From JAEUIE01 sp046350055 (lineage in GTDB: Bacteria; Planctomycetota; Planctomycetia; Gemmatales; HRBIN36), in assembly GCA_046350055.1 (NCBI GenBank), contig JAXMBC010000001.1:4340001-4404000 (forward strand): DNA of 64,000 nucleotides, given 5' to 3'. Position numbers and translations under genes: made by a program. Position 1 is the stretch's first letter. Each line of letters begins with the position of its first letter. The notes below the pieces were generated by a model. It made no database searches, was not told where the DNA came from, and saw only the letters and a program-made list of their open reading frames with translations. This document shows, in pieces, positions 8,414 to 17,326 of the stretch.

Positions 8414-9544
8414 CTACTTGGGGATATCGATGCCACGTTTTGCACCTTGCTCACGCACTACGCTCTTCAGCGCGTCGTCCAGGGTGGCATCGCCGGTCTT
8501 GTTCTGCTTCGCAGATTCCTGTTTGAGGTATTCGGAACGTTCCTTACTGAGCTTGTTGATCTCGGCCTTGATGGCTTCACGTTCCTTGAGCTTGTCGAGC
8601 ACATGTTGCTTGCGCTGTTCGGGTGTCATCTTCTTTAGATCATCGCTGAGTTCGTTGTCGGGAATCTTGCTGAAGTCGAGGTTTCTGTCAGCTTCGTAGC
8701 GGTCGACGAGGTCTGCATCAGCCATGCGATAGTTCTCGCTCGCCTTGGCCAGGCTGCGACCAGCACCGGAACTGGCCCCACCCACGCCACCAAAACTGGC
8801 AGCATTACGATCTTGTGCAGCCTGGTTCAGTTTGCGGGCTTCTCGCTCGGTACCGTAGAAGACGTAGGTGCTGTTGAGCTTGCTGCTTAGTTCAGCCAGT
8901 TTGGTGTCCTGCGGGGCCGCCAGCACGATGTGTGAACTGTTCTGCTCGATGGCCATGAACTTGCCTTCGGCCCGCTCGGCCAGGAACTTCCACTGACCTG
9001 ATTCAGAGTGATTCCGCTGGCCGCAGTAGATGGTGTTGATGGTCACGTTCTGGCGTACTGCCGCCTCGGCCAGCGGGGCGAGTTGCACTTCGGGGTCCTG
9101 ATCGGCAGGTTCATTGCCACACACGAAAATCACTTTGTAGGCACCCGGGTCCTTCGACCAATCCAGCTCCCGCAAGGCAGCCTGAGTAACACGGCCGACG
9201 TATTCAGTACCTCCCTGCGTTCGCAGGCCGAAAAGCTTTTCAGAGACCTTGTCGAGATCGGTAGTCAGTCCCTCTTCCTGCCGCACCCAGCCATTTGAGC
9301 GGGAGTAGGTGTCGTTGCCATAACTGTAGAGTGCGACACGAAGATGTGGCACGGGTTTGGCCCGACCGATCTCGTTGACAATGTCCCACAGCTTGCGTTT
9401 GGCTGAATCGATCAGGCCATCCATGCTGTTGGAGGTGTCGAGGCAGATGACAAGATCGACAGGCTTGCCTTTGGCCGACGTTTGGGCGAACGCCAGGGCG
9501 GGTAAATGGAGTGCGACGGCGAGAAGAAGGTAACGGTGCAACAT
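8414..9544 (-). CDS. Exported von Willebrand factor type A domain protein
   Basis: A 376-residue protein with a signal peptide (LHRYLLLAVALHLPALAFA) and a vWA fold. The MIDAS motif DTSNS is near residue 36, and the usual later metal-site region is RTQGGTEYVG. The C-terminal third is a charged, probably coiled-coil segment (KDL..KMTPEQRKQHVLDKLKEREAIKAEINKL, given here in part). It is the third gene of an apparent operon behind the interrupted ECF sigma gene and a two-TM protein, so it may be an output or sensory partner of that system. The ATG at 9544 is chosen because GGAG lies 6 nt upstream; ATGs at 9556 and 9592 are in frame but overlap the preceding gene or have no Shine-Dalgarno. Confidence 0.88.
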   Translation of the reverse strand: MLHRYLLLAVALHLPALAFAQTSAKGKPVDLVICLDTSNSMDGLIDSAKRKLWDIVNEIGRAKPVPHLRVALYSYGNDTYSRSNGWVRQEEGLTTDLDKVSEKLFGLRTQGGTEYVGRVTQAALRELDWSKDPGAYKVIFVCGNEPADQDPEVQLAPLAEAAVRQNVTINTIYCGQRNHSESGQWKFLAERAEGKFMAIEQNSSHIVLAAPQDTKLAELSSKLNSTYVFYGTEREARKLNQAAQDRNAASFGGVGGASSGAGRSLAKASENYRMADADLVDRYEADRNLDFSKIPDNELSDDLKKMTPEQRKQHVLDKLKEREAIKAEINKLSKERSEYLKQESAKQNKTGDATLDDALKSVVREQGAKRGIDIPK

Positions 9545-9575
9545 AGCTGGCTCCATACCAGAAGACGTGATACTG

Positions 9576-10148
9576 CTATGACGTACTGGCACCGCTAACG
9601 GATTGATCGTCCTTCAGTTGTTCCGAGATTTTCAGCAATGTCGCGTTCAGTTGACGCAGCGTCGCCTTTCTTCCTGATGATACATACGCAACACTGAGTA
9701 CAGCAGCCAGGAAAAGTAACAAAGCCTCGCCGCCCAGCAACCAGAAGAAGTACCATTTGCTCCCCTCCAGAACTTCATTGAGTTTTCTCAAACTTCGAAC
9801 AAATGTTTCGGATGCCTGCTTGGGCAATTGTCCATTTTCCTCTTGCTTCCGAGGTGGCTGAGCAGGCGCTATTTGTGAGGCAGCCGGTTCATCCTTGTTG
9901 TGGAATAGTATTAGATGGGTGGCTATCTCCGATGACCTTGAATAGTATTCCAGGCCAATAAACCAGCCGCCGATTGAAACACCAAGCCAGGCCACCAAAC
10001 AGAAGTACCCTATCAGCCAGACTCGGGTACCATCTCGACGAATGATGCGTCGAGTCAGCACGCCTGGATCGAGCAACTGCGGAGGAACGTAGGACGCTTC
10101 ATTCTGCAACGCTTGTCGGAAATCGCGTTCGTTCATGGTGCTGCTCAC
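9576..10148 (-). CDS. Two-TM membrane protein, probable anti-sigma partner of the ECF gene
   Basis: A 190-residue protein of no family I can name. An N-terminal cytoplasmic part of about 40 residues is followed by a membrane segment (about 43-66), a soluble stretch of about 65 residues rich in Pro, Gln and Lys, a second membrane segment (about 132-156), and a C-terminal helix (LRQLNATLLKISEQLKDD). Its start overlaps the end of the ECF sigma frame by 50 nt if GTG 10148 is used, or 38 nt with ATG 10136. Such coupling is usual for anti-sigma factors, but no zinc-binding HxxxCxxC motif of the ZAS type is seen. The anti-sigma role is inferred from position only. Confidence 0.7.
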   Translation of the reverse strand: MSSTMNERDFRQALQNEASYVPPQLLDPGVLTRRIIRRDGTRVWLIGYFCLVAWLGVSIGGWFIGLEYYSRSSEIATHLILFHNKDEPAASQIAPAQPPRKQEENGQLPKQASETFVRSLRKLNEVLEGSKWYFFWLLGGEALLLFLAAVLSVAYVSSGRKATLRQLNATLLKISEQLKDDQSVSGASTS

Positions 10149-10680
10149 TTTCTAAGAGGGCTCGCAAAGCCTGCCTGGCATAGAAGAGTCGAGACCGGAC
10201 AGTTCCCAACGGGCAGGCTAAAATGGTTGACATAGCGGCATAGTCGAAGTCGTGAAGGTATCGCAATGCCAACACTTCACGATGTGATGGCATCAGTTGG
10301 TTCATCGCCAGGTGAAGCGAATCGAAATCCCAATCGACATCGTCACTCTCAGTGCTGCTATCAACCACCTCCGATGAGCTGTCTAAGCCATACTGCAAAC
10401 CGCGACGACGATACAGCCGGCAAACTCGATCATGTGCTATACGAAAAAGTCACGCTGGAAACGCCTCAACATCGTTCAACTTACCGATGGAACGGAAGAC
10501 ATCGTACCAGACGTCCTGGCACAGATCGTTGACAGTATGGATGTCTCCGACAAACCGATGAAAGTACTTATAAAGACGTGCATGATAACAAGAGACAAGT
10601 TCAGTGAACGCAGCATCGTCACCCAATTGACAACGCACGATTAGCAATTTCAGCAGGACATCATCAGACTGTGTAGCCAT
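10099..10680 (-). pseudogene. ECF sigma factor interrupted by one in-frame TGA
   Basis: A single continuous frame of 193 codons encodes a complete ECF sigma factor except for one TGA at codon 77 (10450-10452). Codons 1-76 give region 2 (LVSCYHARLYKYFHRFVGD, LCQDVWYDVFRSIGKLNDVE). Codons 78-193 give the end of region 2 (LFRIAHDRVCRLYRRRG) and region 4 (MPSHREVLALRYLHDFDYAA, GTVRSRLFYARQALRALLE). The TGA falls exactly where the family has a nearly invariant Trp (FxxWLxRIAxxxxxD), so the ancestral codon was very likely TGG and a single G-to-A change explains it. No frameshift is present and the rest is well preserved, implying a recent mutation, a read-through codon or a sequencing error. The two downstream genes of the operon are intact. 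Confidence 0.85.
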
Positions 10681-10767
10681 GAATACCTGGATAATATAAC
10701 TCAGGTATAGGTTGCGCTCCTGGCCCGATTAGTTCAACAACAACCAGGAAATACTGCAATTGATTGG

Positions 10768-13700
10768 TTACGCAGCCATCTTCCCGGTTGGCTCTTCGTA
10801 TTCTTCCAGCCTCATCGCCACACGCTTCGAGATTCCCGCCTCCTGCATTGTTACACCATACAACACATCGGCGGCGGTCATCGTCTTTTTGGAATGTGTG
10901 ATCAGAATGAACTGACTGAGGTGCAGGAACTCACGCAGCACCGCGGCGAAACGGCCTACGTTGGCTTCGTCGAGAGCGGCATCCACTTCGTCCATGATGC
11001 AGAAGGGACTGGGTTTGTTCTTGAAGATTGCCAGTAACAGGGCAACAGCCGTCAGCGTCTTCTCGCCGCCACTGAGCAAGCTCATGTTCCGCATCTCTTT
11101 GCCCGGTGGGCGGGCGATTATGTCGACCCCCGACTCCAGCAGGTCGTCAGGATTCTCGAGGACGATGTCAGCCATGCCGCCGCCAAAGAGCTTGCGGAAG
11201 AGCTCCTGGAAATGCGTACGGACTGCAGTAAATGTTTCGTGAAAAAGCTTCCTGCTGTCGGCATTGATCCGATGGATAATTTCATCCAGCGACGTCTTGG
11301 CCTGCAGCAGGTCTTCCTGCTGGGCCTGCATGTCGGCTGCTCGTTTCTCCAAGGTCTGCAGTTCGTCGAGGGCATCCAGGCTGACGTTACCCAGACGATG
11401 AATTTTGCGGCGAAGTTCCTGTATCTCCTGCTGCGTAGACTGAACATCGAGAAGTTCTTCAGGTGGTTGGTAACCTGTGTAGGCTTCCTGAAGTATGACT
11501 TCATGCTCTTCCTGCAGCCGAGCAGCCAGCGTGTCGAGTTTCAGTCGTAACTCGCCTGCTTCCCGTTCATGGATATGGGCCTGATCGACCAGTTGCTGCC
11601 ATACCTGACGAATCTGGGAACTTCGTTCACGAATCTGGGTAAGTTGCTGACGCAGATGCTGTTGTTTTTCCAGAGAAATCTTCAGTTCCGCTTCACTCTG
11701 GCTACGCAGAGCGCGAATTGCATCGAGTTGAATCGTTGCGTCATGCAGGGTAGCCCGGCTTTTCTCCTGCTGTTGGAGTGATTCCATTCGCTGTCGTTCA
11801 AGTTCAGCCAGTTCATTAGCCTTTTCAAGCAATTCATTGCGGGAAGACTGCAGTCGCTCTAGCACGGAAGCGAGAGTTTGTTCCATCTTGGCCAGCTTCA
11901 CCGACGCGGTCATAACCTCATCGTGTTGCCGTTGTCGCTGTTCTTCCAGAACATGCACCCTGGCTTCAGCGTCCTGCAGTTCTTTCTGCAGCTGCTGAGC
12001 CGCCTGATCGGCCAGTGAGGCTCGCTCGCTGGCTGCTACCTCGGCATATGCCAGTCTGGCGAGCTCTTCGTCCAGCGTGTGAATCTCGTGCTGGCCGATA
12101 CGCACTTCCTCAGTCAGATCCTTTTCCTGTTGTCGCTTCTGCTGCAGTTGCGAACGTAGTCCCGCTGCCTCTTCGGACAGGACCTGCAGGGCTTGCTCGC
12201 TCTGTTCTTCCTGTACTTGCAACTTGCTGAGTGCTGCCCGCAGCGAGCTCAGTTCCCGCTCTGATTCTTCGAGGGAAGTGTTGCAGATGACAATCTGCTC
12301 ACGATGCTCACGTAATTCCGATTTGCGAGACAGGAAGCCATGTTGCTCATGGTCAGGCCCCATGCTGAAAATCCGATTGGCATCCAGGATTTCACCCTGG
12401 CGAGTCACCCAGGTATGCTCCGGATAATGTTCGGCCCACTGCCGTGCCTGTTCATACGATTCGACAATCCAGGTATGTGCCAGCAAAGCCTGCACCGCCT
12501 CGGCACACTCCGGCAAGCTCGATCCTGCATGCTGTGCCAGCGGCTCGACGCCGGGAACGGTGACCAGAGACCGCTGTTTCAAATCACTCAATGGCAAAAA
12601 CGCCAGCCGACTGGGCAATTCCTCGCCTAGCTCCGCGATGATGGCAGCAACACTTTCCGCATCGCGAACCAGTACTGTCTGAATACGATCTCCCAGCACT
12701 GCATCCACCATCACGGCATGCTGATGATCAACCAGTATCACATCCGCCAGCAGACCCAGTACGGCGTTCCAGGGGGCTGCCTGCTCCTGTCCAGCTCGCT
12801 CCAGCACCTGCCTCACGCTGGAGCCAATGCCTTCGCGGCTCTTTTCCAGATGATCCAGCACGAGTACCCTGCTCTCCAGGCCGCTACGTCGCTCCCGCAG
12901 GCTGGTTATCTGAGCAGACAGGGAATCGATCTGCAACCCAGTCTCTTCCCGCTGCTGTCGCCAGGAATGCAGTGTCTCGCGAAGCTGATTCATCCGCTGC
13001 GTCATATCGGATTCAGTCGTCTCAAGCGACTTCATGTCCAGATCGAGAGCAGACAAAGTACCTTGCGTTTGCGAATGTCTCTCCTGTAACCGTCGGCGAT
13101 GTTGTTTCAGACTTTCGCACTGCGACCGCAGACTGACCGATTCATTATGGGAGCGGGCAGCAAACTGCAGTTTCTCGTAGAGCGAGTCTTTTCCCGTTTG
13201 TAGTGTGCCTCGCAACGCAGCAATTTCTTTTACGGTGGCAGCCTGCTGCTGCTGGGCAGCCTCCTGGATCGCCTGTTGTTCAGCGAGAACCAGGCTTTCC
13301 TGCGAATGCTGTTCTTCCAGCGTCGCCAGAAGCTGCTCCAGTCTGGTTCGCTGATTCGTCAGTTGTTCGCTGCGCTGTGCAAGCTGATGCAGCACCTGCT
13401 CCAGGCTTTGTTGGAAGGCAGTTTCGTGCTTCAGGCTGCCTTCCAGCGTGGCCTGCTTTTCACGCTGTTCCGTGATGCCTGCTTCCAGGCGGCGCAGCAG
13501 TTCTTCCACCTGGGCCAGTTCACTTTCTGCTCCTGCCAGTTCCTTTTCCTGATCGCTGGCCTCACTGGTGTGTTGCTCCAGTTGCCCTTTCAGCTTGTTG
13601 AATTCCTGTGTGGCCAGTTGCCACTTCTGTGTATCGCTATGCCATTCCTGCAGAGCCAGGTTTACCCGCAGGTCTTTCAACTTGCTCGTATAGTCGCGGA

Positions 13701-14340
13701 ACTTCTCCGCCTTGGCAGCCTGCAACCGCACCGACTGCAACTGCTTGACCAGTTCATCGTAGATGTCTTTCACCCGTTGCAGATTCAGCTCAACCTGCTC
13801 CAGTTTGCGGAGTGTCTCTGTCTTTTTGATACGAAAGCGGCTGATGCCCGCAGCTTCTTCCAGAATGAAACGACGTTCCTGAGATGAAGCCTGTAGCAAT
13901 GCCTCCACTTTGCCCTGAGCTATAATGCAATAGGCATCCACCCCTGCCCCGCTACCCAGGAACATTTCCTTAATGTCCTTCAGGCGGGTGACTTGCTTGT
14001 TGATGAGATACTCGCCCGTGCCATCCCGGTAGACTCGCCGGGTGATCTGCACATCATCAGCATCGATGGAAAGAAATCGCTTGCTGTTGTCGATCGTGAG
14101 TGAGACTTCGGCCATCCCCAGCGATTTGCGAGTGGCAGAACCATTAAAGATGACATCGGTCATGCCGCCGCCACGCAGGCTCTTGGCAGACTGCTCGCCC
14201 ATAATCCAGCGAACCGCATCGACAACATTGCTTTTGCCGCTGCCATTGGGCCCGACGACGGCAGTAATCCCGGAGCCGAACTCAAAGATGGTACGTTCAG
14301 CGAAACTCTTGAAACCGACCAGTTCCAGTTGTTTGAGCAT
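10768..14340 (-). CDS. smc: Chromosome segregation ATPase SMC
   Basis: A full-length 1190-residue SMC, which dimerises and with ScpA/ScpB forms the bacterial condensin that organises the chromosome. The N-terminus MLKQLELVGFKSFAERT is typical. Walker A GPNGSGKS is at 30-37. Two long, Gln/Glu-rich coiled-coil arms flank a hinge around residues 510-680. The ABC signature LSGGEKTLTA and Walker B FCIMDEVDAALDEAN are near the C-terminus. The gene starts 9 nt after the stop of the FlgI-domain lipoprotein gene, so the two are probably cotranscribed. scpA and scpB are not in the window. Confidence 0.97.
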   Translation of the reverse strand: MLKQLELVGFKSFAERTIFEFGSGITAVVGPNGSGKSNVVDAVRWIMGEQSAKSLRGGGMTDVIFNGSATRKSLGMAEVSLTIDNSKRFLSIDADDVQITRRVYRDGTGEYLINKQVTRLKDIKEMFLGSGAGVDAYCIIAQGKVEALLQASSQERRFILEEAAGISRFRIKKTETLRKLEQVELNLQRVKDIYDELVKQLQSVRLQAAKAEKFRDYTSKLKDLRVNLALQEWHSDTQKWQLATQEFNKLKGQLEQHTSEASDQEKELAGAESELAQVEELLRRLEAGITEQREKQATLEGSLKHETAFQQSLEQVLHQLAQRSEQLTNQRTRLEQLLATLEEQHSQESLVLAEQQAIQEAAQQQQAATVKEIAALRGTLQTGKDSLYEKLQFAARSHNESVSLRSQCESLKQHRRRLQERHSQTQGTLSALDLDMKSLETTESDMTQRMNQLRETLHSWRQQREETGLQIDSLSAQITSLRERRSGLESRVLVLDHLEKSREGIGSSVRQVLERAGQEQAAPWNAVLGLLADVILVDHQHAVMVDAVLGDRIQTVLVRDAESVAAIIAELGEELPSRLAFLPLSDLKQRSLVTVPGVEPLAQHAGSSLPECAEAVQALLAHTWIVESYEQARQWAEHYPEHTWVTRQGEILDANRIFSMGPDHEQHGFLSRKSELREHREQIVICNTSLEESERELSSLRAALSKLQVQEEQSEQALQVLSEEAAGLRSQLQQKRQQEKDLTEEVRIGQHEIHTLDEELARLAYAEVAASERASLADQAAQQLQKELQDAEARVHVLEEQRQRQHDEVMTASVKLAKMEQTLASVLERLQSSRNELLEKANELAELERQRMESLQQQEKSRATLHDATIQLDAIRALRSQSEAELKISLEKQQHLRQQLTQIRERSSQIRQVWQQLVDQAHIHEREAGELRLKLDTLAARLQEEHEVILQEAYTGYQPPEELLDVQSTQQEIQELRRKIHRLGNVSLDALDELQTLEKRAADMQAQQEDLLQAKTSLDEIIHRINADSRKLFHETFTAVRTHFQELFRKLFGGGMADIVLENPDDLLESGVDIIARPPGKEMRNMSLLSGGEKTLTAVALLLAIFKNKPSPFCIMDEVDAALDEANVGRFAAVLREFLHLSQFILITHSKKTMTAADVLYGVTMQEAGISKRVAMRLEEYEEPTGKMAA

Positions 14341-14349
14341 GGCTCTCGC

Positions 14350-16032
14350 TTAGTGGACAGGGATCTCGGCACGAGCCAGTTGTGACCATGGAACGATGCG
14401 AGGCATGGCATCCACGACCAGTTTGCTGTTGAGGTTATGGCCATTGGAAGCCTGGCGTAGCATGTCCACCAGGTCAGCATAGCTGGCCCCTGATTCTGAA
14501 CAGCGAGCCAGAACATCGCCCAGGGCAGTGCTGCATCGGCGTTTAACCGTCTTACCGTTGGCATCCATGGCACTGATAGTGCATTCGTTCTCTCCATCAC
14601 GAGCAGAAATGACCAGTTCCGGCCCCACCGTGATGCTGAAGGGACTCATCAGTACGTGTCCTTTGCCGAAGAGCACGATCTCAGGTTTACCGGAAGTAGC
14701 GATGTGCACCACGGCCGATGAGGCAGGTGCGACATCATAGATCATGCAGCCTGCTTCGCGGGCTGCCAGAGACCTGATGCCCATATCGGTGGGATAGCCC
14801 GTACGCAGTGCAACGAACGCACCATACTTGGTTTCCATACTTTCCTGTGTCATCAGCTCACGCAACTTGGTTGCTGCACCGGGATCAGCCACAACACTCA
14901 ATGCAGTAAGTGCATACGGACGCAATTCAGGAGAATGGAGGACGACTTCACCCAGAGTGTCGATGGTAGGTCCACCACCTCCCAGGTATGCCAGCGATTC
15001 TGCAGCGGCAAAGCGCACCTTGATGTGCTCGTGCTTGCAGCCCTTGGCCAACTCATCCTTCACTTCGCCACCCATCGCTTCCAGGCGGACTGCTGCTTCA
15101 AAGCACTTGTCGGGGTCAAGTAGATCTTCGCCACACTTGCGTTGCCAGTATAGCCGTTCCGTATTGCCGGCTTCGTACGGAATGCGTGAGAGTACTTCCA
15201 GGAAACGGGGAACATTCGTCTTGTACTGATCCGGTACCCGCAGCAGGACCGTCTTGTCATCCTTGGGGTTGGCAATCTTGGCAAAGTTGCCCGACGTCTG
15301 CACGCGGAAGCGTTCATCGATAGCTGTGCCCACTCGCATCGCCTGTTCAGCTTTGCGTTCGGAATCGCCACGCATGACCAGGGCCAGTTGTCGTTCTTTC
15401 TTGAGTCGAGCTCCACCGACAATGCGACCCTTGCGTGCCTGTGCTTCCTGACCGACTTCGATCATGATTGGACCATTGGCGATGGCCCATTCGAAACCAC
15501 TACGATAATTCGAACCACCATCTGCTCCCTTTTCAGAAAGCTGGCTCACATCAGCGACGTCCTTCAGGGAACTCAGCAGCAGGAAACCTCCACGAAGCGT
15601 CGAAGTCTGCTTGTCTTCATCCAGGCAGCGAATTTCAACATCACAGGTGTCACCCGGTCGTGCACCAGCAGCCACCTTGCCAGATACAATCACTACGGCA
15701 GCGTCACGTGAAGCGAGAAACTCAGTGGGTTTCTCCATCTTCTGTTGATTGAGCATGGCGAGCGCTGCAGAGCGGGCTGGGCCTTGAGGCACATTGCCAC
15801 CCGTCCCGGAAAGCCCTACCACCACGCCATACCCCATGATATCCATGGGTTCGAGGCCATAAGGCGCCGCAACCGAGGTGATCATTTTGGGCGTCTTCTC
15901 GTTGGTTTTGGGAAGACTCAAGATCTCTTTTTGACATCCCGCTCCTGTCAGGAGCAGCGACATGGCCGAAAGGACGATGCCTAGCTTGAACGGACTGCTA
16001 ATGGAATGACGCTTCACTTGTGAAACTGGCAT
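14350..16032 (-). CDS. Lipoprotein with FlgI (flagellar P-ring) domain and HEAT-like repeats
   Basis: A 560-residue predicted lipoprotein (signal peptide ending LLLTGAGC). Its N-terminal half matches the flagellar P-ring protein FlgI: IMGYGVVVGLSGTGG, then AAVVIVSGKVAAGARPGDTCDV and TSTLRGGFLLLSSLKDV. A middle part (about residues 320-430) looks like HEAT repeats (HIKVRFAAAESLAYLGG, LRPYALTALSVVADPGAA), which normal FlgI lacks. FlgI is also normally a soluble periplasmic protein of about 370 residues, not a lipoprotein. No flagellar genes are in the window, so a role in an envelope ring or pore other than the flagellum is more likely. The ATG at 16032 is chosen for its GGGGA 6 nt upstream; the frame is open to 16098. 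It lies immediately upstream of smc. Confidence 0.82.
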   Translation of the reverse strand: MPVSQVKRHSISSPFKLGIVLSAMSLLLTGAGCQKEILSLPKTNEKTPKMITSVAAPYGLEPMDIMGYGVVVGLSGTGGNVPQGPARSAALAMLNQQKMEKPTEFLASRDAAVVIVSGKVAAGARPGDTCDVEIRCLDEDKQTSTLRGGFLLLSSLKDVADVSQLSEKGADGGSNYRSGFEWAIANGPIMIEVGQEAQARKGRIVGGARLKKERQLALVMRGDSERKAEQAMRVGTAIDERFRVQTSGNFAKIANPKDDKTVLLRVPDQYKTNVPRFLEVLSRIPYEAGNTERLYWQRKCGEDLLDPDKCFEAAVRLEAMGGEVKDELAKGCKHEHIKVRFAAAESLAYLGGGGPTIDTLGEVVLHSPELRPYALTALSVVADPGAATKLRELMTQESMETKYGAFVALRTGYPTDMGIRSLAAREAGCMIYDVAPASSAVVHIATSGKPEIVLFGKGHVLMSPFSITVGPELVISARDGENECTISAMDANGKTVKRRCSTALGDVLARCSESGASYADLVDMLRQASNGHNLNSKLVVDAMPRIVPWSQLARAEIPVH

Positions 16033-16159
16033 ACAACGTCCCCCGTGTGCATGGTCTGGATAGACCATCCCTAACGGGTGGGCACCATAACGTGTCATGA
16101 AGTGTTGTCAAGTTCAGCCTGCCAGCCCCATCATCCAGCTGGCAATCTGGGTGGTCTGG

Positions 16160-17326
16160 TTACTTGATGCGCACCAAGACCAGCAAAACGGCAGCTAGCA
16201 GAGATATACACGCACTGATATTGAATGCCGTCATGGCCCCCTGGGTTTCATAGAGCCAACCAAAGAGTACACTGGCGGGCAGGAGCAGGATACCCGAGAT
16301 GAAATGAAACCAGCCAAACGCCTGACCACGCAGGTGTTGTGGTACCAGCAGCACCACCAGTGCCTTCTCCGGTGGTTCAGTCAGAGCATAGAACCCGGCG
16401 TACACCAGAAACAACCCTACCGCCCACCACACGGATGTCATCGAACCCATGGCAACATAGACCCCGGCATAAAGCACCCAGCCGAGAATGAGCAGCATGC
16501 GTGGGGAATATCGATCTGTCCAGTGACCTACCAGAATATTGCCATAGCTCTTGAGCAGATGAAAGACGCACCAGATGACCAGAATGTACTTCGCATCGGT
16601 GACGCCAAGTTCCTTGAGGCGCACCAGCATAAACATGTCGCTCGAGGCACTCACGGTGAACACGCCTACTGCCAGCATATACCACCAGAACTTGCTGCTC
16701 AGTTCCCTGATCTGAAAGCGGAACGGTTCCTGGGGCCTGATCTCACGAGGCTGCTCCTGTAGGCCGAGGTAGACCAGCAAGGTTACGATGATCCCCGGGA
16801 TGATGGTTAACATCATCAACAGACGTATGTTTTCGGGCTGGAAATAGAGAAAGACAAAAGCTAACACCGGGCCCAGGGCTGCACCGAGATGATCCATCGC
16901 CCGGTGAAAGCCAAAAGCATAGCCACGCTGGTCGGCTGGTGTGGAGTCAGCGATCAAGGCGTCTCGTGCCGAGGTGCGGATTCCCTTACCAATGCGGTCA
17001 CCGCTGCGAATGAGGAATATCTGCCACCAGGCAGTGCACAGCCCCATCAGTGGTCTGAGGAGTACGGGCATGGCATAACCAGTAACGATCAGGTTGCGTC
17101 GATGCTGCATGCGGTCGGACCAGGCACCGGCAAAGAGTTTCAGCAGACTGGAGATGGCATCAGCTACTCCTTCAATCCAGCCGATGGCCTGCTTACCTGC
17201 CCCGATGCTGAGAAGAAACACTGGCAGCAAGGGGGCAATCATTTCGCTGGCTACATCATTAAAAAAGCTGGCCCAGCCAAGAAGCTTGACATTCCGATGC
17301 AGAGGTGGCTTGGTGGGCGATGTCAT
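16160..17326 (-). CDS. MFS transporter
   Basis: A 388-residue major-facilitator permease with about 12 hydrophobic segments. The N-terminal half has NVKLLGWASFFNDVASEMI and the loop GAWSDRMQHRRNLIVTGY, the MFS loop 2-3 signature in degenerate form. Loop RSGDRIGKGIRTSARDALIAD is characteristic of a bacterial MFS subgroup often annotated as multidrug or sugar-type transporters. Its ATG overlaps the stop of the upstream ATP-grasp gene by 4 nt (ATGA), so the two are translationally coupled and probably act together, for example ligase product and exporter. Substrate and direction are not known. Confidence 0.9.
   Translation of the reverse strand: MTSPTKPPLHRNVKLLGWASFFNDVASEMIAPLLPVFLLSIGAGKQAIGWIEGVADAISSLLKLFAGAWSDRMQHRRNLIVTGYAMPVLLRPLMGLCTAWWQIFLIRSGDRIGKGIRTSARDALIADSTPADQRGYAFGFHRAMDHLGAALGPVLAFVFLYFQPENIRLLMMLTIIPGIIVTLLVYLGLQEQPREIRPQEPFRFQIRELSSKFWWYMLAVGVFTVSASSDMFMLVRLKELGVTDAKYILVIWCVFHLLKSYGNILVGHWTDRYSPRMLLILGWVLYAGVYVAMGSMTSVWWAVGLFLVYAGFYALTEPPEKALVVLLVPQHLRGQAFGWFHFISGILLLPASVLFGWLYETQGAMTAFNISACISLLAAVLLVLVRIK

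Noticed and set aside
10450..10452. TGA in the ECF gene as a selenocysteine codon
   Set aside because: The family has Trp, not Cys, at this position, and no clear hairpin follows the TGA as a bacterial SECIS would require. A nonsense change is simpler.
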